Positions 44,854 through 54,279 are shown, numbered from the stretch's first letter. The stretch: DNA of 64,000 nt from Acinetobacter sp. ANC 3903 (GCF_002135315.1 NZ_NEGA01000003.1:62001-126000), one strand, 5' to 3'. The notes: generated by a model from the sequence alone, not told the origin. Translations and numbers: made by a program.

Positions 44854-47004
44854 GTGAATAGCCTGAAAGATTTACTGCAACGCTTTAAATCCAATTCCAT
44901 ATTAATCTATTGTCTGCAAATTTTTATTGTTCTTAGCGGAACCACTCTAGGCCTGCTTTTTTTAGGCTATGAAGCATTGATCGTGCCCGTTACTTTAGGG
45001 GCTATTGCCACTGCCCTGACCGACTTTGATGACCGTTTAAGTATCCGTCTGCGCAATCTGGTCTATGTCTGCATGCTGTTTTTCGGCGTCAGCAGCATTC
45101 TTGAATTTCTTTATCCTTATAAACTGCTTTTTATTCTGTATTTATCCTTATCTAGTGCTGGCTTTATTTTAATGGGCGCACTGGGACAGCGTTATGCCAC
45201 CATTTCTTTCGGCACCATTTTACTGTCCATTTACACCATGTTTGGACTCGGTGAATACAGCCAATGGTATCAGCAGTCGAGCTATTTTGTGCTGGGTGCG
45301 CTGTGGTATGGCCTGACGTCAATTATCTTTTATTTACTTAAGCCCACACAGGCGGTACAGGACAATCTAGCCGCCAATTTCAATGCCATTGCGGCATTAC
45401 TGCTGGCCAAAGCCCGCCTGTTTGACCCGGACAATATCGATAATATTGAACCCTTATTATATGAACTTTCCTTAAAAAACAGTGAAGTGGTGCAAAGCCT
45501 GAATACCACCAAGGCATCCTTACTCACCCGTTTAAAAGCGTCACGTGCCAATAAAAACACCATTTACTGGCTGAATCTGTATTTTCTGGCGCAAGATATT
45601 CATGAGCAGGCGACATCCAATTACCTGCATTATGAAAATATCCATAAAAACTTTAGCCGCACCGACCTGATTTTCCGGATTCAAAAGAATGTCAAACTGC
45701 ATGCACTATCCTGCCAAAAACTGGCGCACGATATTCTAAGCCATCAGCACTATCAAGCCAATCCGGACACCGATATTGCGATAGCCAATCTGGACAATTC
45801 GATTCAGTTATGGATTGAGGAAAACCCGCATAATCTGGAAGTAAAAAACCTGCTGCTGATTTTGCGTAACCTGAAAAAAATCCAGGAACAATTTATTAAC
45901 TTAAGTCATGAGCAAAATAATTATCGTCAAAACTATCTACAGCATCAGGAAAATTTAAACCTGCTGGATGATGATATTCACGATGTGCGGGATTTATGGC
46001 TCAAGCTGAAACAGCATCTGACACCGAATTCTGCCCTGTTCCGGCATGCTGTACGGATTGCCTTTGTATTTGCAGTCGGCTATGCCATCTCTTTATTGCC
46101 TTTTGCCAAAAATGGTTACTGGATTTTACTGACCAGTTTATTTGTCTGCCAGATCAGTTATTTCGCCACCAAGAGCCGTTTAAAACTGCGGACTTTAGGT
46201 ACAGTTTTAGGAGTGCTGCTCGGCATTCCAGTTTTATATTTTGTTCCGAGTATCGAAGGACAACTGGTTCTGACCATTATTTCAGGGGTGTATTTTTTCT
46301 ATTTACGTTCCAAAAAATATGCCATGGCGACGCTGATGGCAACCTTAATGGTGCTGCTGATTTTCAACTTAAAAGGTGCGGGCTATGCCATTATTTTGCC
46401 ACGTATTGTCGATACCCTTTTAGGCTGTCTGATTGCCTGGTTTGCGGTCAGTTTTATCTGGCCAGACTGGAACTTCCGCAATATTTCCAACACCATCAAA
46501 AAGAGTAACCAAGCCACTTTGGACTATTTTGATGCGGTGGTGAAGCAGTACCAGTTCGGTAAAAATAACAGTCTGGATTACCGTCGAGCACGTCGCACCG
46601 CCCATAATGCGCAAATTGAACTGTCCAGCATGATTTCCAGTTTAAGTACCGAACCGAATCCGAATCAGGCGCTAATTCATTCCGCCTTTCGTTATCTGGT
46701 ATATAGCCACAGCCAGCTCAGTTATGTTTCTGCTTTGGGCAGCCATCGTGAGCAGGTTCAGGATACTCAGGTACTGGATTTAATGTTGTGGTGTAAAGAC
46801 ACCTTATTCGCGGTGCTGTTACAGCAGCAGCCTTTAGATACAGATAAAATCCAAGATAAACTTCAAGAAATTAAACAGATGAGTACGCAAGAGAACCTGT
46901 CTGAAGATTTATTACTGGTACTGAAACAGATCAGTCTATTACTGGAAACACTGCCTGAACTGTTAAATTTGAGAACCGAATTATGGACGCAGGAGATCAA
47001 ATAA
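44854..47004 (+). CDS. FUSC-family inner-membrane protein (YccS/YhfK-like)
   Basis: A 716-aa protein with two membrane blocks of about six helices each (about 15-165 and 390-525), separated by a long soluble helical region (about 170-380) and followed by a helical C-terminus, the layout of YccS-type FUSC proteins. The second block contains NGYWILLTSLFVCQ and the PRIVDTLLGCLIAWF signature. Relatives export aromatic acids with membrane-fusion partners, but none is adjacent here. The start is GTG with no strong ribosome site. Confidence 0.85.
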   Translation: MNSLKDLLQRFKSNSILIYCLQIFIVLSGTTLGLLFLGYEALIVPVTLGAIATALTDFDDRLSIRLRNLVYVCMLFFGVSSILEFLYPYKLLFILYLSLSSAGFILMGALGQRYATISFGTILLSIYTMFGLGEYSQWYQQSSYFVLGALWYGLTSIIFYLLKPTQAVQDNLAANFNAIAALLLAKARLFDPDNIDNIEPLLYELSLKNSEVVQSLNTTKASLLTRLKASRANKNTIYWLNLYFLAQDIHEQATSNYLHYENIHKNFSRTDLIFRIQKNVKLHALSCQKLAHDILSHQHYQANPDTDIAIANLDNSIQLWIEENPHNLEVKNLLLILRNLKKIQEQFINLSHEQNNYRQNYLQHQENLNLLDDDIHDVRDLWLKLKQHLTPNSALFRHAVRIAFVFAVGYAISLLPFAKNGYWILLTSLFVCQISYFATKSRLKLRTLGTVLGVLLGIPVLYFVPSIEGQLVLTIISGVYFFYLRSKKYAMATLMATLMVLLIFNLKGAGYAIILPRIVDTLLGCLIAWFAVSFIWPDWNFRNISNTIKKSNQATLDYFDAVVKQYQFGKNNSLDYRRARRTAHNAQIELSSMISSLSTEPNPNQALIHSAFRYLVYSHSQLSYVSALGSHREQVQDTQVLDLMLWCKDTLFAVLLQQQPLDTDKIQDKLQEIKQMSTQENLSEDLLLVLKQISLLLETLPELLNLRTELWTQEIK

Positions 47005-47119
47005 CCCGAGTTCAGCACTTGGTTATAAGTATTTGATATATTTTATAAATACATCAAGTTTCGATTCACTGCTGCAGTAATATTAAGTACACTCAAGGTT
47101 CATTCTCATTGATTTAAGC

Positions 47120-47422
47120 ATGACCATGAATATCCAAACTTTACGTATTGTCGGTCTTTTAGAAGGTATTTCCTTTCTGTTGCTTCTTTTCATCGCGATG
47201 CCGATGAAATATATGCTGGATAATCCAATTTTGGTGAAATATGTCGGTATGGGGCACGGCGTACTGTTTATCCTGTTTTTAATCGTGTTATTTACGGTAT
47301 GTGAAAAACAGAAATGGTCGATTTACATGTTTATTCTGGGTTTAATTGCATCCATTTTACCGTTTGGCACTTTTGTTTTCGATCGCAAGTTGAAGACTTT
47401 TGAGCAGCCGATTGCTGAATAA
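47120..47422 (+). CDS. DUF3817 small membrane protein
   Basis: A 100-aa protein with three membrane helices. LRIVGLLEGISFLLLLFIAMPMKY and VGMGHGVLFILFLIVLF are typical of DUF3817, whose function is unknown. Starts at 47120 or 47126 (MTMN/MN). An 8-9-bp hairpin (47453-47480) in the short convergent gap to the MFS gene lacks a T run. Confidence 0.85.
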   Translation: MTMNIQTLRIVGLLEGISFLLLLFIAMPMKYMLDNPILVKYVGMGHGVLFILFLIVLFTVCEKQKWSIYMFILGLIASILPFGTFVFDRKLKTFEQPIAE

Positions 47423-47497
47423 AAACTATTTCTTTAATTTAAAGCGTATTCCTCCTCTGCTGCACTTTTGAAGCAGAGGACGGTGTGGCCTCAATGT

Positions 47498-48727
47498 TTA
47501 AAACGCGCCACTCTGTTTACGTTCTTTTAAAATCTGCTTAAGCGTCACTCGCGGGAAACTAAACCACAGCGCGATTAGAATAAAACACGCCACGCTATAT
47601 GCCAAATAATGATATTGCTCATACATCACCCGCACCAGTTCAATAATAATAAAGAAGCTGAACATCAACAGCATGGATACTGCTGCTGCGACTGTGCCTT
47701 TAGAAACTTCCGATGACATTAGCGCAAAGCGGTACAGTACCGAAAAACTGATGCCCTCACCAAAACTAATTAAGGTCATCCCTGCAATTAAGCACCAGAT
47801 CAGATACTCCTGCCAGATCACCCCAGCCATTAAAACCACGGTTCCAAGCAGCATAATCGGCAAGCCAATCAGTACCGATTTACCCAACGCCAGTTTGTCG
47901 ATAATTTTAATCAGCACGATATTCCCGACAATTAATCCACCCAAGACCGGAAACTGTGCCAGACCATATTGCATGCTGCTAAAACCCAGTTCTTCCACCA
48001 GCATGACCGGTGACAGTGCAATCCACAGCATCAATGGCATGCTGACCATCGGCAAGGCCAAAGTCATAACTAAAAAACGTTTGTTTTTATAGACCTGTTT
48101 AAAGTCATCCAGAATATAGCTAAGCGGCTGTTTTGGGATGCTGACTTTGTTCTCGGGCATTTTGGCTTTCAGTCCAAACCAGCTTAAAAAAGCTAAAAAA
48201 GCGATACCTATAAAACCCCAATGCCATGACACATGATCAATCAGGAAAGCACCGACCACAGGACCGAGTAAGGGTGCAAGCAGGGAAATATTGGCCATCA
48301 ATGCCATAACTTTAATCGCGTCTCGCTCTTCGAAAGTTTCCTGAATGGCAGCATAACCGACTGCGGAAATAACGGTTAAACCAATACCCTGTAAAAAGCG
48401 CAGTGCTAAAAAGCTTTCAATATTCTTCGTTAATAGAATCAGCAAGCAGCACAGTACAAAGAACAGTACGCCGGCCAGCAAAACTTTTTTTCGTCCTAGT
48501 CGATCGGACAATGGGCCGAGTAACCAGGCTACACATGCCCCACCCAACAAGTAAAATGACATGGAAGATGGCGCCCATGAACTGCTTACGCCAAAGTCTT
48601 TGGTAATGGCGAGCATGGCCGGTTGAACCAGGTCGTTGCCGATATAGACGGAAAATTCAAACAGCACCAATGCCAATGGGAACATCAGCGTGGCACGGTT
48701 TAAGGTGGCGGTTTGAACTTTTTGCAT
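47498..48727 (-). CDS. craA: MFS drug exporter, CraA/MdfA-like
   Basis: A 409-aa, 12-helix proton-coupled exporter of the DHA1 group. GPLSDRLGRKKVLLAG (motif A), the embedded acidic residue in helix 1 (LFEFSVYIGND), LRFLQGIGLTVISAVGYAAIQE (motif B region) and LAPLLGPVVGAFL (motif C) are all there. It follows A. baumannii CraA, a chloramphenicol exporter, closely along its whole length as I recall that sequence. Intrinsic chloramphenicol efflux is therefore likely but inferred. The AbiH gene lies upstream on the same strand, separated by a terminator and about 190 bp. Confidence 0.9.
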   Translation of the reverse strand: MQKVQTATLNRATLMFPLALVLFEFSVYIGNDLVQPAMLAITKDFGVSSSWAPSSMSFYLLGGACVAWLLGPLSDRLGRKKVLLAGVLFFVLCCLLILLTKNIESFLALRFLQGIGLTVISAVGYAAIQETFEERDAIKVMALMANISLLAPLLGPVVGAFLIDHVSWHWGFIGIAFLAFLSWFGLKAKMPENKVSIPKQPLSYILDDFKQVYKNKRFLVMTLALPMVSMPLMLWIALSPVMLVEELGFSSMQYGLAQFPVLGGLIVGNIVLIKIIDKLALGKSVLIGLPIMLLGTVVLMAGVIWQEYLIWCLIAGMTLISFGEGISFSVLYRFALMSSEVSKGTVAAAVSMLLMFSFFIIIELVRVMYEQYHYLAYSVACFILIALWFSFPRVTLKQILKERKQSGAF

Positions 48728-48919
48728 TGTTTTTCTACATATATTTTAGGCTTGAAGGGCTATGCACTATTTTTAGGGAGAGATGCATCAGCCCAATGCA
48801 AGCATTGAGTGTTTAAATTAAAGTTTGGAAAATGCACTTGCTTATAAGTGACCTAAAACACCGTATTCACAAGGTGTCTAAAAAGATAAAAGTGTTTCGT
48901 GAAATATATCTGGCTCAAA

Positions 48920-48949
48920 CAAAAATACCTACTTGGTTGAGTAGGTATA
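48920..48949 (-). terminator. Terminator after the AbiH gene
   Basis: On the minus strand an 8-bp stem ATACCTAC/GTAGGTAT (48942-48949 with 48926-48933) and an 8-nt loop are followed by TTTTTG. It separates AbiH from craA. Confidence 0.8.
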
Positions 48950-48976
48950 TTTTAGCAGAGACCATTTTTCTTGTCT

Positions 48977-50386
48977 TTAAGCTGTTTTTTCCGAAATAAT
49001 TTCACCAAATTTAATTTCTGGATTTTTCTTAAATTGTAGCCACTTATTTTTCATCCATTGTTCTACTTTATCTTTCTTAAGAATTGCTAATAAATTATTG
49101 AGTAAAGAAAATTTAGCATTTGGATCATAGTAGTAGACTGTTACTCTTACATTTCTATCCATATCATCATTTAAACTAAATAAATCGATGATGTAATCCT
49201 TATCTGAAATATCTAATGAATGTCCCCAAATATAAAAATTAAGGTTTAAAAATTGATCTCTTTCTTTTTCACTTAAAACCTCATGTAAACTTCTTACATA
49301 TCTTTCACCCAACGGCATCATAACCTGCCTTTTTAAAGCTTCAATTTCAATTTTATCCTTTCGAATTTCAGCTTTATATTTATCTAAGAAAAGAAAGTCA
49401 GTATCTTTGAAAAGCTTTTGCTGATATTTGGTAAAACCGTAAGCTTTTATTTTCTTTAAAGATTCACTCTCTAAATCAGAAACACCTAGAACGATATTTT
49501 GATCATTACCACAACTACCATGCAAATATTCCACATCAACAGCATCATGAAGTCTTTGGTAGGTATTTGTATAGTTAAATGAGAAAATTTTATCAGGATA
49601 AGACCATTCAGCATCAATATCTATCATTTTACTTTGAGATAATTGACCAACAATAATTTCCAAATATACGTTAAAAATTTCAATAAATTTCTCTAACTCT
49701 GTATAAAGAAAAGTCATAAAATCAGCAGAACTAAAGCCATTTTTAACATTCTTTCCATGACAAAAATCCATATTTAGATTAAAAGGAATCATTACTCCTT
49801 CATTTTTAATTGTAAAGTTAAAGAAGTTTAGCGTGTCCAAATCCTTTGTTTTTATTTTTAAACTATTTTGTCCCCTATTATTTAAATAATTTATTATTTT
49901 ATCTCGATGATCCATTGATTCCAGATCAACTATACAACGAGCTACTACAACCAAGACATCTTCAATTTTTTGTTCAAAATCAATCCAAGTTTTTATTTCT
50001 TGAACATGATGTTTAAAGTAACTGTACCATCCATTTTGTTGCAATTGTTTTTGTATTTCTTGAACTTGTATTTTTGTTAAATGGATATTTGATACATCAT
50101 AATTTTTCTTTGTATTTCCAATGAATTCTATATCTTTAGGCTGCTTGAATTGAGAAAACAACTCATCAAAATCCATTTGGTATGTTTTTTTATCTAGAGC
50201 TTTAGAGATTTGAAAATATTTTGTCACTAAATGGATAGGATGCTCAAATGGAGAATACAAAACATCATTGATTGGTTTATCTAAGTCTTTTTTCTCAATT
50301 GCTTTCATAACTAACATGAAATGATCATATTTAGTCGGCAAATAATGCGACAAATCAAAGCCATTGCCAACAATTAAAATATTCAT
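48977..50386 (-). CDS. abiH: AbiH-family phage abortive-infection protein
   Basis: A 469-aa protein. The family start NILIVGNGFDLSHYLPTKYDHF (GNGFD at 7-11) is followed near 267 by IFSFNYTNTY, then YLHGS near 285, and YIWGHSLDISDKDYI near 389: the GNGFD, SFNYT, HG and GHS motifs that define AbiH. The family was first described as a lactococcal phage-exclusion gene; its mechanism is not established. Codons are markedly more AT-rich (AAA, ATT, TTT) than in flanking genes, indicating acquisition. The ATG at 50386, with AGGA close upstream, is preferred over an 8-codon extension. It sits 23 bp after a terminator, leaving little room for its own promoter. Confidence 0.9.
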   Translation of the reverse strand: MNILIVGNGFDLSHYLPTKYDHFMLVMKAIEKKDLDKPINDVLYSPFEHPIHLVTKYFQISKALDKKTYQMDFDELFSQFKQPKDIEFIGNTKKNYDVSNIHLTKIQVQEIQKQLQQNGWYSYFKHHVQEIKTWIDFEQKIEDVLVVVARCIVDLESMDHRDKIINYLNNRGQNSLKIKTKDLDTLNFFNFTIKNEGVMIPFNLNMDFCHGKNVKNGFSSADFMTFLYTELEKFIEIFNVYLEIIVGQLSQSKMIDIDAEWSYPDKIFSFNYTNTYQRLHDAVDVEYLHGSCGNDQNIVLGVSDLESESLKKIKAYGFTKYQQKLFKDTDFLFLDKYKAEIRKDKIEIEALKRQVMMPLGERYVRSLHEVLSEKERDQFLNLNFYIWGHSLDISDKDYIIDLFSLNDDMDRNVRVTVYYYDPNAKFSLLNNLLAILKKDKVEQWMKNKWLQFKKNPEIKFGEIISEKTA

Positions 50387-50408
50387 TGTTCCTGTATCCC
50401 CAAAACGC

Positions 50409-50438
50409 AAAAAAGCGCATCAAACGATACGCTTTTTT
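50409..50438. terminator. Hairpin terminator between the lipoprotein and AbiH genes
   Basis: Arms AAAAAAGCG and CGCTTTTTT (50409-50417 with 50430-50438), extended by ATC/GAT with one mismatch, with A and T runs on both sides. It ends the lipoprotein transcript only 23 bp before the AbiH ATG. Confidence 0.75.
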
Positions 50439-50482
50439 ATGCAGCATTACAGCCTAATTTTCAACTATAAATCAAAGATTTA

Positions 50483-50863
50483 TTAAGAACATTTTGCTTT
50501 CTGAAAAGCCTTGGTATTTTTGCTACGCATACATTGATACGACTTCTCAGTATCAATCTTCTTCCAATCACCATCCACCAGTTTAAAACTATAAATGGTA
50601 CGCATCGAGCGAATCGAATCATCCTTTAAACCAGTTTCAGTCACTTTTACTTGTGCAGCAGTTGGCGACTCTACGCTATTAAAAAATTGACGAATCTCCA
50701 CCGTTGCCGAGTTCTTACGCAAGTCAGGTCTTTCTTTCAAGACTTGTTGTAAAGGCGTATCGGACGAACCTAAATTGACTTTAGACGCTAATTTTTTAGT
50801 CGTTGCACAACCTGTGGTCATTAAGCCCAAACAAATTATAGAGGTAGAGAGTAAACGTAACAT
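50483..50863 (-). CDS. Small lipoprotein of unknown function
   Basis: A 126-aa protein with lipobox LMTTGC (lipidated Cys near residue 18, MLRLLSTSIICLGLMTTGCATTKK). The mature part has SDTPLQQVLKERPDLRKNSATVEIRQFFNSV and a small beta region SIRSMRTIYSFKLVDGDWKKIDTEKSYQCMRSK with two Cys near the end. No family name recognised. The ATG at 50863 has GGGGGAG at 8 nt; upstream residues in frame are discarded. A bidirectional terminator (50882-50920) sits just before this ribosome site. Confidence 0.75.
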   Translation of the reverse strand: MLRLLSTSIICLGLMTTGCATTKKLASKVNLGSSDTPLQQVLKERPDLRKNSATVEIRQFFNSVESPTAAQVKVTETGLKDDSIRSMRTIYSFKLVDGDWKKIDTEKSYQCMRSKNTKAFQKAKCS

Positions 50864-50881
50864 TGGGAAATCTCCCCCATA

Positions 50882-50920
50882 AAAAAAAGACATTGCACCT
50901 ATGATGCCATGTCTTTTTTT
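50882..50920. terminator. Terminator after the D-2-hydroxyglutarate dehydrogenase gene
   Basis: A 12-bp perfect stem AAAAAAAGACAT/ATGTCTTTTTTT (50882-50893 with 50909-50920) with a 15-nt loop. It lies between two minus-strand genes, only 19 bp before the lipoprotein ATG. Confidence 0.8.
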
Positions 50921-50973
50921 CTGACTCGATAACAGTTATGTAGTCACCGAAAAACAACTTATTAGATCAAATA

Positions 50974-52383
50974 TTAAAGATCAAATAATTTGCCCGGGTT
51001 CATAATACCGTTTGGATCGAATACCTGTTTTAAAGCTTTCATGTATTCAATTTCTTCTGCTGAACGTGAGTACTCAAGATATGGCTTTTTGGTCATACCG
51101 ACACCGTGTTCCGCAGAAATCGAACCGTCATATTTTTTCACGGTTTCGAATACGTATTTATTCACCACCTGACATTTGGCAAAGAATTCATCTTTAGACA
51201 AATTCTCTGGTTTCAAGATGTTCAAGTGCAAGTTACCGTCACCAATATGACCGAACCAGCAAATTTCAAAGTCTGGGTAGTTTTCAGCAACAATGGCATC
51301 AATTTCTTTAATAAATGCAGGAACGTGGGTAATGAGTACTGAAATGTCATTTTTGTATGGCGTAAATGGCGCGATCGATTCAGAGATATCTTCACGTAAA
51401 CGCCATAAGCTATGCACTTGATCCAGGTTTTGGCTCATTACGCCATCCAGTACCCAACCCTGTTCCATGCAATGCTCGAAGATTTCCATCGCAGCATCCA
51501 TGATCGGTTCAAATGGCGCTTCAAACTCAAGCAACACATAGAAAGGACAAGCCGTTTCAAATGGACGTTGTACATGACCATTATCCAGTACTTTCTGCAT
51601 GGCCAATTCACCAAAGAATTCGAATGCAGTTAAATCAATTTTGTTCTGGAATGCGTGAAGTACCGGCATAATCGCATCAAAGTCTGGTACGCCTAAAACC
51701 ATCACTTGCAAGTCATGCGGTTGGCGTTCAAGCTTGATTTCAGCTTCAGTCACCAAGCCCAAAGTCCCTTCACCACCAATGAACAAATGCTGTAACGCAT
51801 AACCGGTCGCATTCTTGATCATGCCCTTGTTTAAACGCAGGATGTCGCCTTTACCGGTGACTACAGTTAAACCAAGTACCCAGTTACGGGTCATGCCGTA
51901 TTTAATCACTTTAATGCCGCCGGCATTGGTGCCGATGTTACCGCCAATTTGTGAAGAACCTGAAGAGGCAAAATCTACCGGGTAATACATGCCCTGTTCT
52001 TCAGCATAGTTTTGCAATTGCTCGGTCACTACACCCGCTTGTACACGGACCATACGGTCTGCCGGGAAGAACTCAAGAATCTGGTTCATCTTGTCCATAC
52101 TAACGACAATTTCACCATTGGCTGCAACTGCACCCGCAGATAAACCGGTACGACCACCAGACGGCGTAATCGCCACATTAAACTGGTTGGCAAGTTTTAC
52201 AATCTGTTGCACTTGTTCTGTGCTAGATGGAAAAACGATGACCGATGGGTTCGGGTCAAAATGTTTAGTGTGGTCCCGACCCCAATTTTGCAGGCTATCC
52301 GCATCTGTTTTAATGCGGTTTTCACCCACAATAGCTGTCAATTGGGTTAATAACTCAGGTGTTAAAGCGACTGGAGCATTCAT
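50974..52383 (-). CDS. FAD-linked D-2-hydroxyglutarate dehydrogenase
   Basis: A 469-aa flavoprotein of the VAO/GlcD family oxidising a D-2-hydroxy acid. FAD-binding blocks VIVFPSSTEQVQQIVKLA, PSGGRTGLSAGAVA, ASSGSSQIGGNIGTNAGGIKVIKYG and the C-terminal WFGHIGDGNLHLNI and SAEHGVGM are intact. The whole sequence follows the Pseudomonas PA0317-type D-2-hydroxyglutarate dehydrogenase as I recall it. It lies head-to-head with serA, whose reaction yields D-2-hydroxyglutarate as a by-product, so a coupled role is likely. The ATG at 52383 (AGGT upstream) is chosen over a 24-codon extension. Confidence 0.88.
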   Translation of the reverse strand: MNAPVALTPELLTQLTAIVGENRIKTDADSLQNWGRDHTKHFDPNPSVIVFPSSTEQVQQIVKLANQFNVAITPSGGRTGLSAGAVAANGEIVVSMDKMNQILEFFPADRMVRVQAGVVTEQLQNYAEEQGMYYPVDFASSGSSQIGGNIGTNAGGIKVIKYGMTRNWVLGLTVVTGKGDILRLNKGMIKNATGYALQHLFIGGEGTLGLVTEAEIKLERQPHDLQVMVLGVPDFDAIMPVLHAFQNKIDLTAFEFFGELAMQKVLDNGHVQRPFETACPFYVLLEFEAPFEPIMDAAMEIFEHCMEQGWVLDGVMSQNLDQVHSLWRLREDISESIAPFTPYKNDISVLITHVPAFIKEIDAIVAENYPDFEICWFGHIGDGNLHLNILKPENLSKDEFFAKCQVVNKYVFETVKKYDGSISAEHGVGMTKKPYLEYSRSAEEIEYMKALKQVFDPNGIMNPGKLFDL

Positions 52384-52740
52384 CGTTTGCAAACCTAGCA
52401 AGAAATATACAAGTGGTGGATGGTCTATAGGGCATTCATTTGTAAAAAGATTCACAAGAAAATGTCATCTTGGACCGGGCGTGAATATAAAACCAGCAGC
52501 AGCACTGGGATCGATTTCACTGTCCGACATTATAAGGCATTTTCCACTGAAACCCTGAGGAAATAAGCATTTTGACAATCTAGCCTTAAAAATTACAGCC
52601 TTAGTTAGACCAAAATTTGTCGTTCACGGCATATGTATGGCAAAAATACCTATCGTCTGTGTCATAAAAGGAAATGTCTATAGACCCTTCTCATATGTTA
52701 TCATATCGCGACTAAATTTGGCCTTTGTAGCGGAGCCGTA
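52384..52740. other. Divergent promoter region between the dehydrogenase gene and serA
   Basis: 357 bp, no ORF with a ribosome site. GC-rich near 52470-52560 and AT-rich before serA. I could not single out promoter hexamers or a long dyad with confidence. Confidence 0.4.
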
Positions 52741-53973
52741 ATGAGCCAACATCTTTCACTGCCTAAAGATAAAATTCGTTTCTTGTTGTTAGAAGGCGTT
52801 CATCAAAACGCAATCGACACATTAAATGCTGCTGGATACACCAACATCGATTACCGTAAAACTGCGCTTGAGGGTGAAGCGTTGAAAGAAGCGGTAAAAG
52901 ATGCTCACTTCATCGGTATTCGTTCACGTACTCAGTTAACTGACGAAGTATTTGAAGCAGCCAACAAGCTTATCGCTGTTGGCTGTTTTTGTATCGGTAC
53001 CAACCAGGTGAACCTGAATGCTGCGATGATTCGTGGTATTCCAGTATTTAACGCACCATATTCAAATACGCGTTCAGTAGCTGAACTTGTACTTGCTGAA
53101 GCAATTTTATTGCTTCGTGGCGTACCTGCTAAATCTGCTTCTACTCACCGTGGTGGCTGGAACAAATCTGCAGCAGGTTCGTTTGAAACTCGTGGTAAAA
53201 CTTTAGGTATCGTTGGTTACGGCTCAATCGGTTCGCAACTTTCAGTACTTGCTGAAAGCATGGGTATGCACGTCATTTATTATGATGCTGTAACCAAACT
53301 TCCTATGGGTAATGCACGTCAAGTGGGTTCAATGGGTGAACTTCTTGCCAATGCAGACGTTGTATCTCTACACGTTCCAGACGTTCCATCTACTCGTAAC
53401 TTCTTTGGCAAAGATCAGTTTGCACAAATGAAAGAAGGTTCAATCTTCATCAATGCTGCACGTGGTACTTGTGTGATCATTGAAGATCTTGCTGATGCGA
53501 TCAAGTCTGGTCACATTGCAGGTGCTGCAGTAGACGTATTCCCTAAAGAACCTAAAGCAAACGGTGAAGAATTTGTTTCTCCACTTCGTGGCTTGGACAA
53601 CGTGATCTTGACTCCTCACGTGGGTGGTTCAACCATGGAAGCGCAAGCGAATATCGGTTTAGAAGTAGCAGAGAAATTTGTGGCTTACTCAGATAAAGGT
53701 ATGACTTTATCTGCAGTGAACTTCCCGGAAATCGCGTTGCCGTTGACTGAAGGTAAACACCGTTTACTTCACATCCATAAAAACATCCCGGGTGTATTGT
53801 CTAAAATCAACAACCTGTTTGCTGAACACGGCATCAACATCTCTGGTCAGTCTTTAATGACTAAAGGTGATGTCGGTTACCTGGTGATGGACGTTGATGC
53901 AACTGCATCTAAAGAAGCGCTTGATACGCTTAACGAAGTTGAAGGTACAATCCGCGTTCGCGTATTGTTCTAA
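52741..53973 (+). CDS. serA: D-3-phosphoglycerate dehydrogenase
   Basis: A 410-aa NAD-dependent enzyme starting serine synthesis. NAD site VGYGSIGSQLSVLAESMGMHVIYYD, catalytic Arg in NAARGTCV, Glu in the FPKEPKANGEEF loop and His in LTPHVGGST are present. The last ~75 residues are an ACT domain (HRLLHIHKNIPGVLSKINNLF) for serine feedback, as in E. coli SerA. GGAG precedes the ATG. A strong terminator follows at 53987-54018. Confidence 0.97.
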   Translation: MSQHLSLPKDKIRFLLLEGVHQNAIDTLNAAGYTNIDYRKTALEGEALKEAVKDAHFIGIRSRTQLTDEVFEAANKLIAVGCFCIGTNQVNLNAAMIRGIPVFNAPYSNTRSVAELVLAEAILLLRGVPAKSASTHRGGWNKSAAGSFETRGKTLGIVGYGSIGSQLSVLAESMGMHVIYYDAVTKLPMGNARQVGSMGELLANADVVSLHVPDVPSTRNFFGKDQFAQMKEGSIFINAARGTCVIIEDLADAIKSGHIAGAAVDVFPKEPKANGEEFVSPLRGLDNVILTPHVGGSTMEAQANIGLEVAEKFVAYSDKGMTLSAVNFPEIALPLTEGKHRLLHIHKNIPGVLSKINNLFAEHGINISGQSLMTKGDVGYLVMDVDATASKEALDTLNEVEGTIRVRVLF

Positions 53974-53986
53974 TTCAATTTTATTT

Positions 53987-54018
53987 AAAAACCACAGCAT
54001 TCGTGCTGTGGTTTTTTT
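53987..54018 (+). terminator. Terminator after serA
   Basis: A 13-bp perfect stem (53987-53999 with 54004-54016), GC core CCACAGCA/TGCTGTGG, loop TTCG, long T run. Confidence 0.93.
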
Positions 54019-54166
54019 ATTTTTTAAAATCCGTAATTTGAATGTAAAAAAATATAGGTTCCGCAATTACGCTATTCGCAGCTGTTCGAGGCAGACTGAA
54101 ATTAAATAATGAATGTTTCTGCGATAAACAAAATTAGATGGAAACATTTGACAAGTTTTGCGATGA

Positions 54167-54194
54167 GAACATTTAAAACATGTTTCAAATGTTC
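54167..54194. promoter_or_regulatory. 28-bp near-perfect palindrome
   Basis: GAACATTTAAAACATGTTTC... through AAATGTTC at 54194 mirrors itself with a single mismatched pair across 28 bp and no loop. That symmetry suggests a protein-binding operator. It lies about 110 bp before a 38-codon ORF and the truncated transporter. Confidence 0.45.
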
Positions 54195-54279
54195 GTAAAG
54201 TGGTTTTGTTCTTGCGCAGTTTTGCTGCTCATGCCGAAACAAAAGTAATAAAGTCTTTCAAGAAGGATTACCCGTCTCA

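Noticed and set aside
45996..46508. A 170-codon ORF inside the FUSC gene in another frame
   Set aside because: It lies wholly within a 716-aa conserved membrane protein and has no family similarity or ribosome site.
47453..47480. Hairpin between the DUF3817 and craA-like genes as a terminator
   Set aside because: The stem is good but there is no T run on either side, so it was not listed as a terminator.
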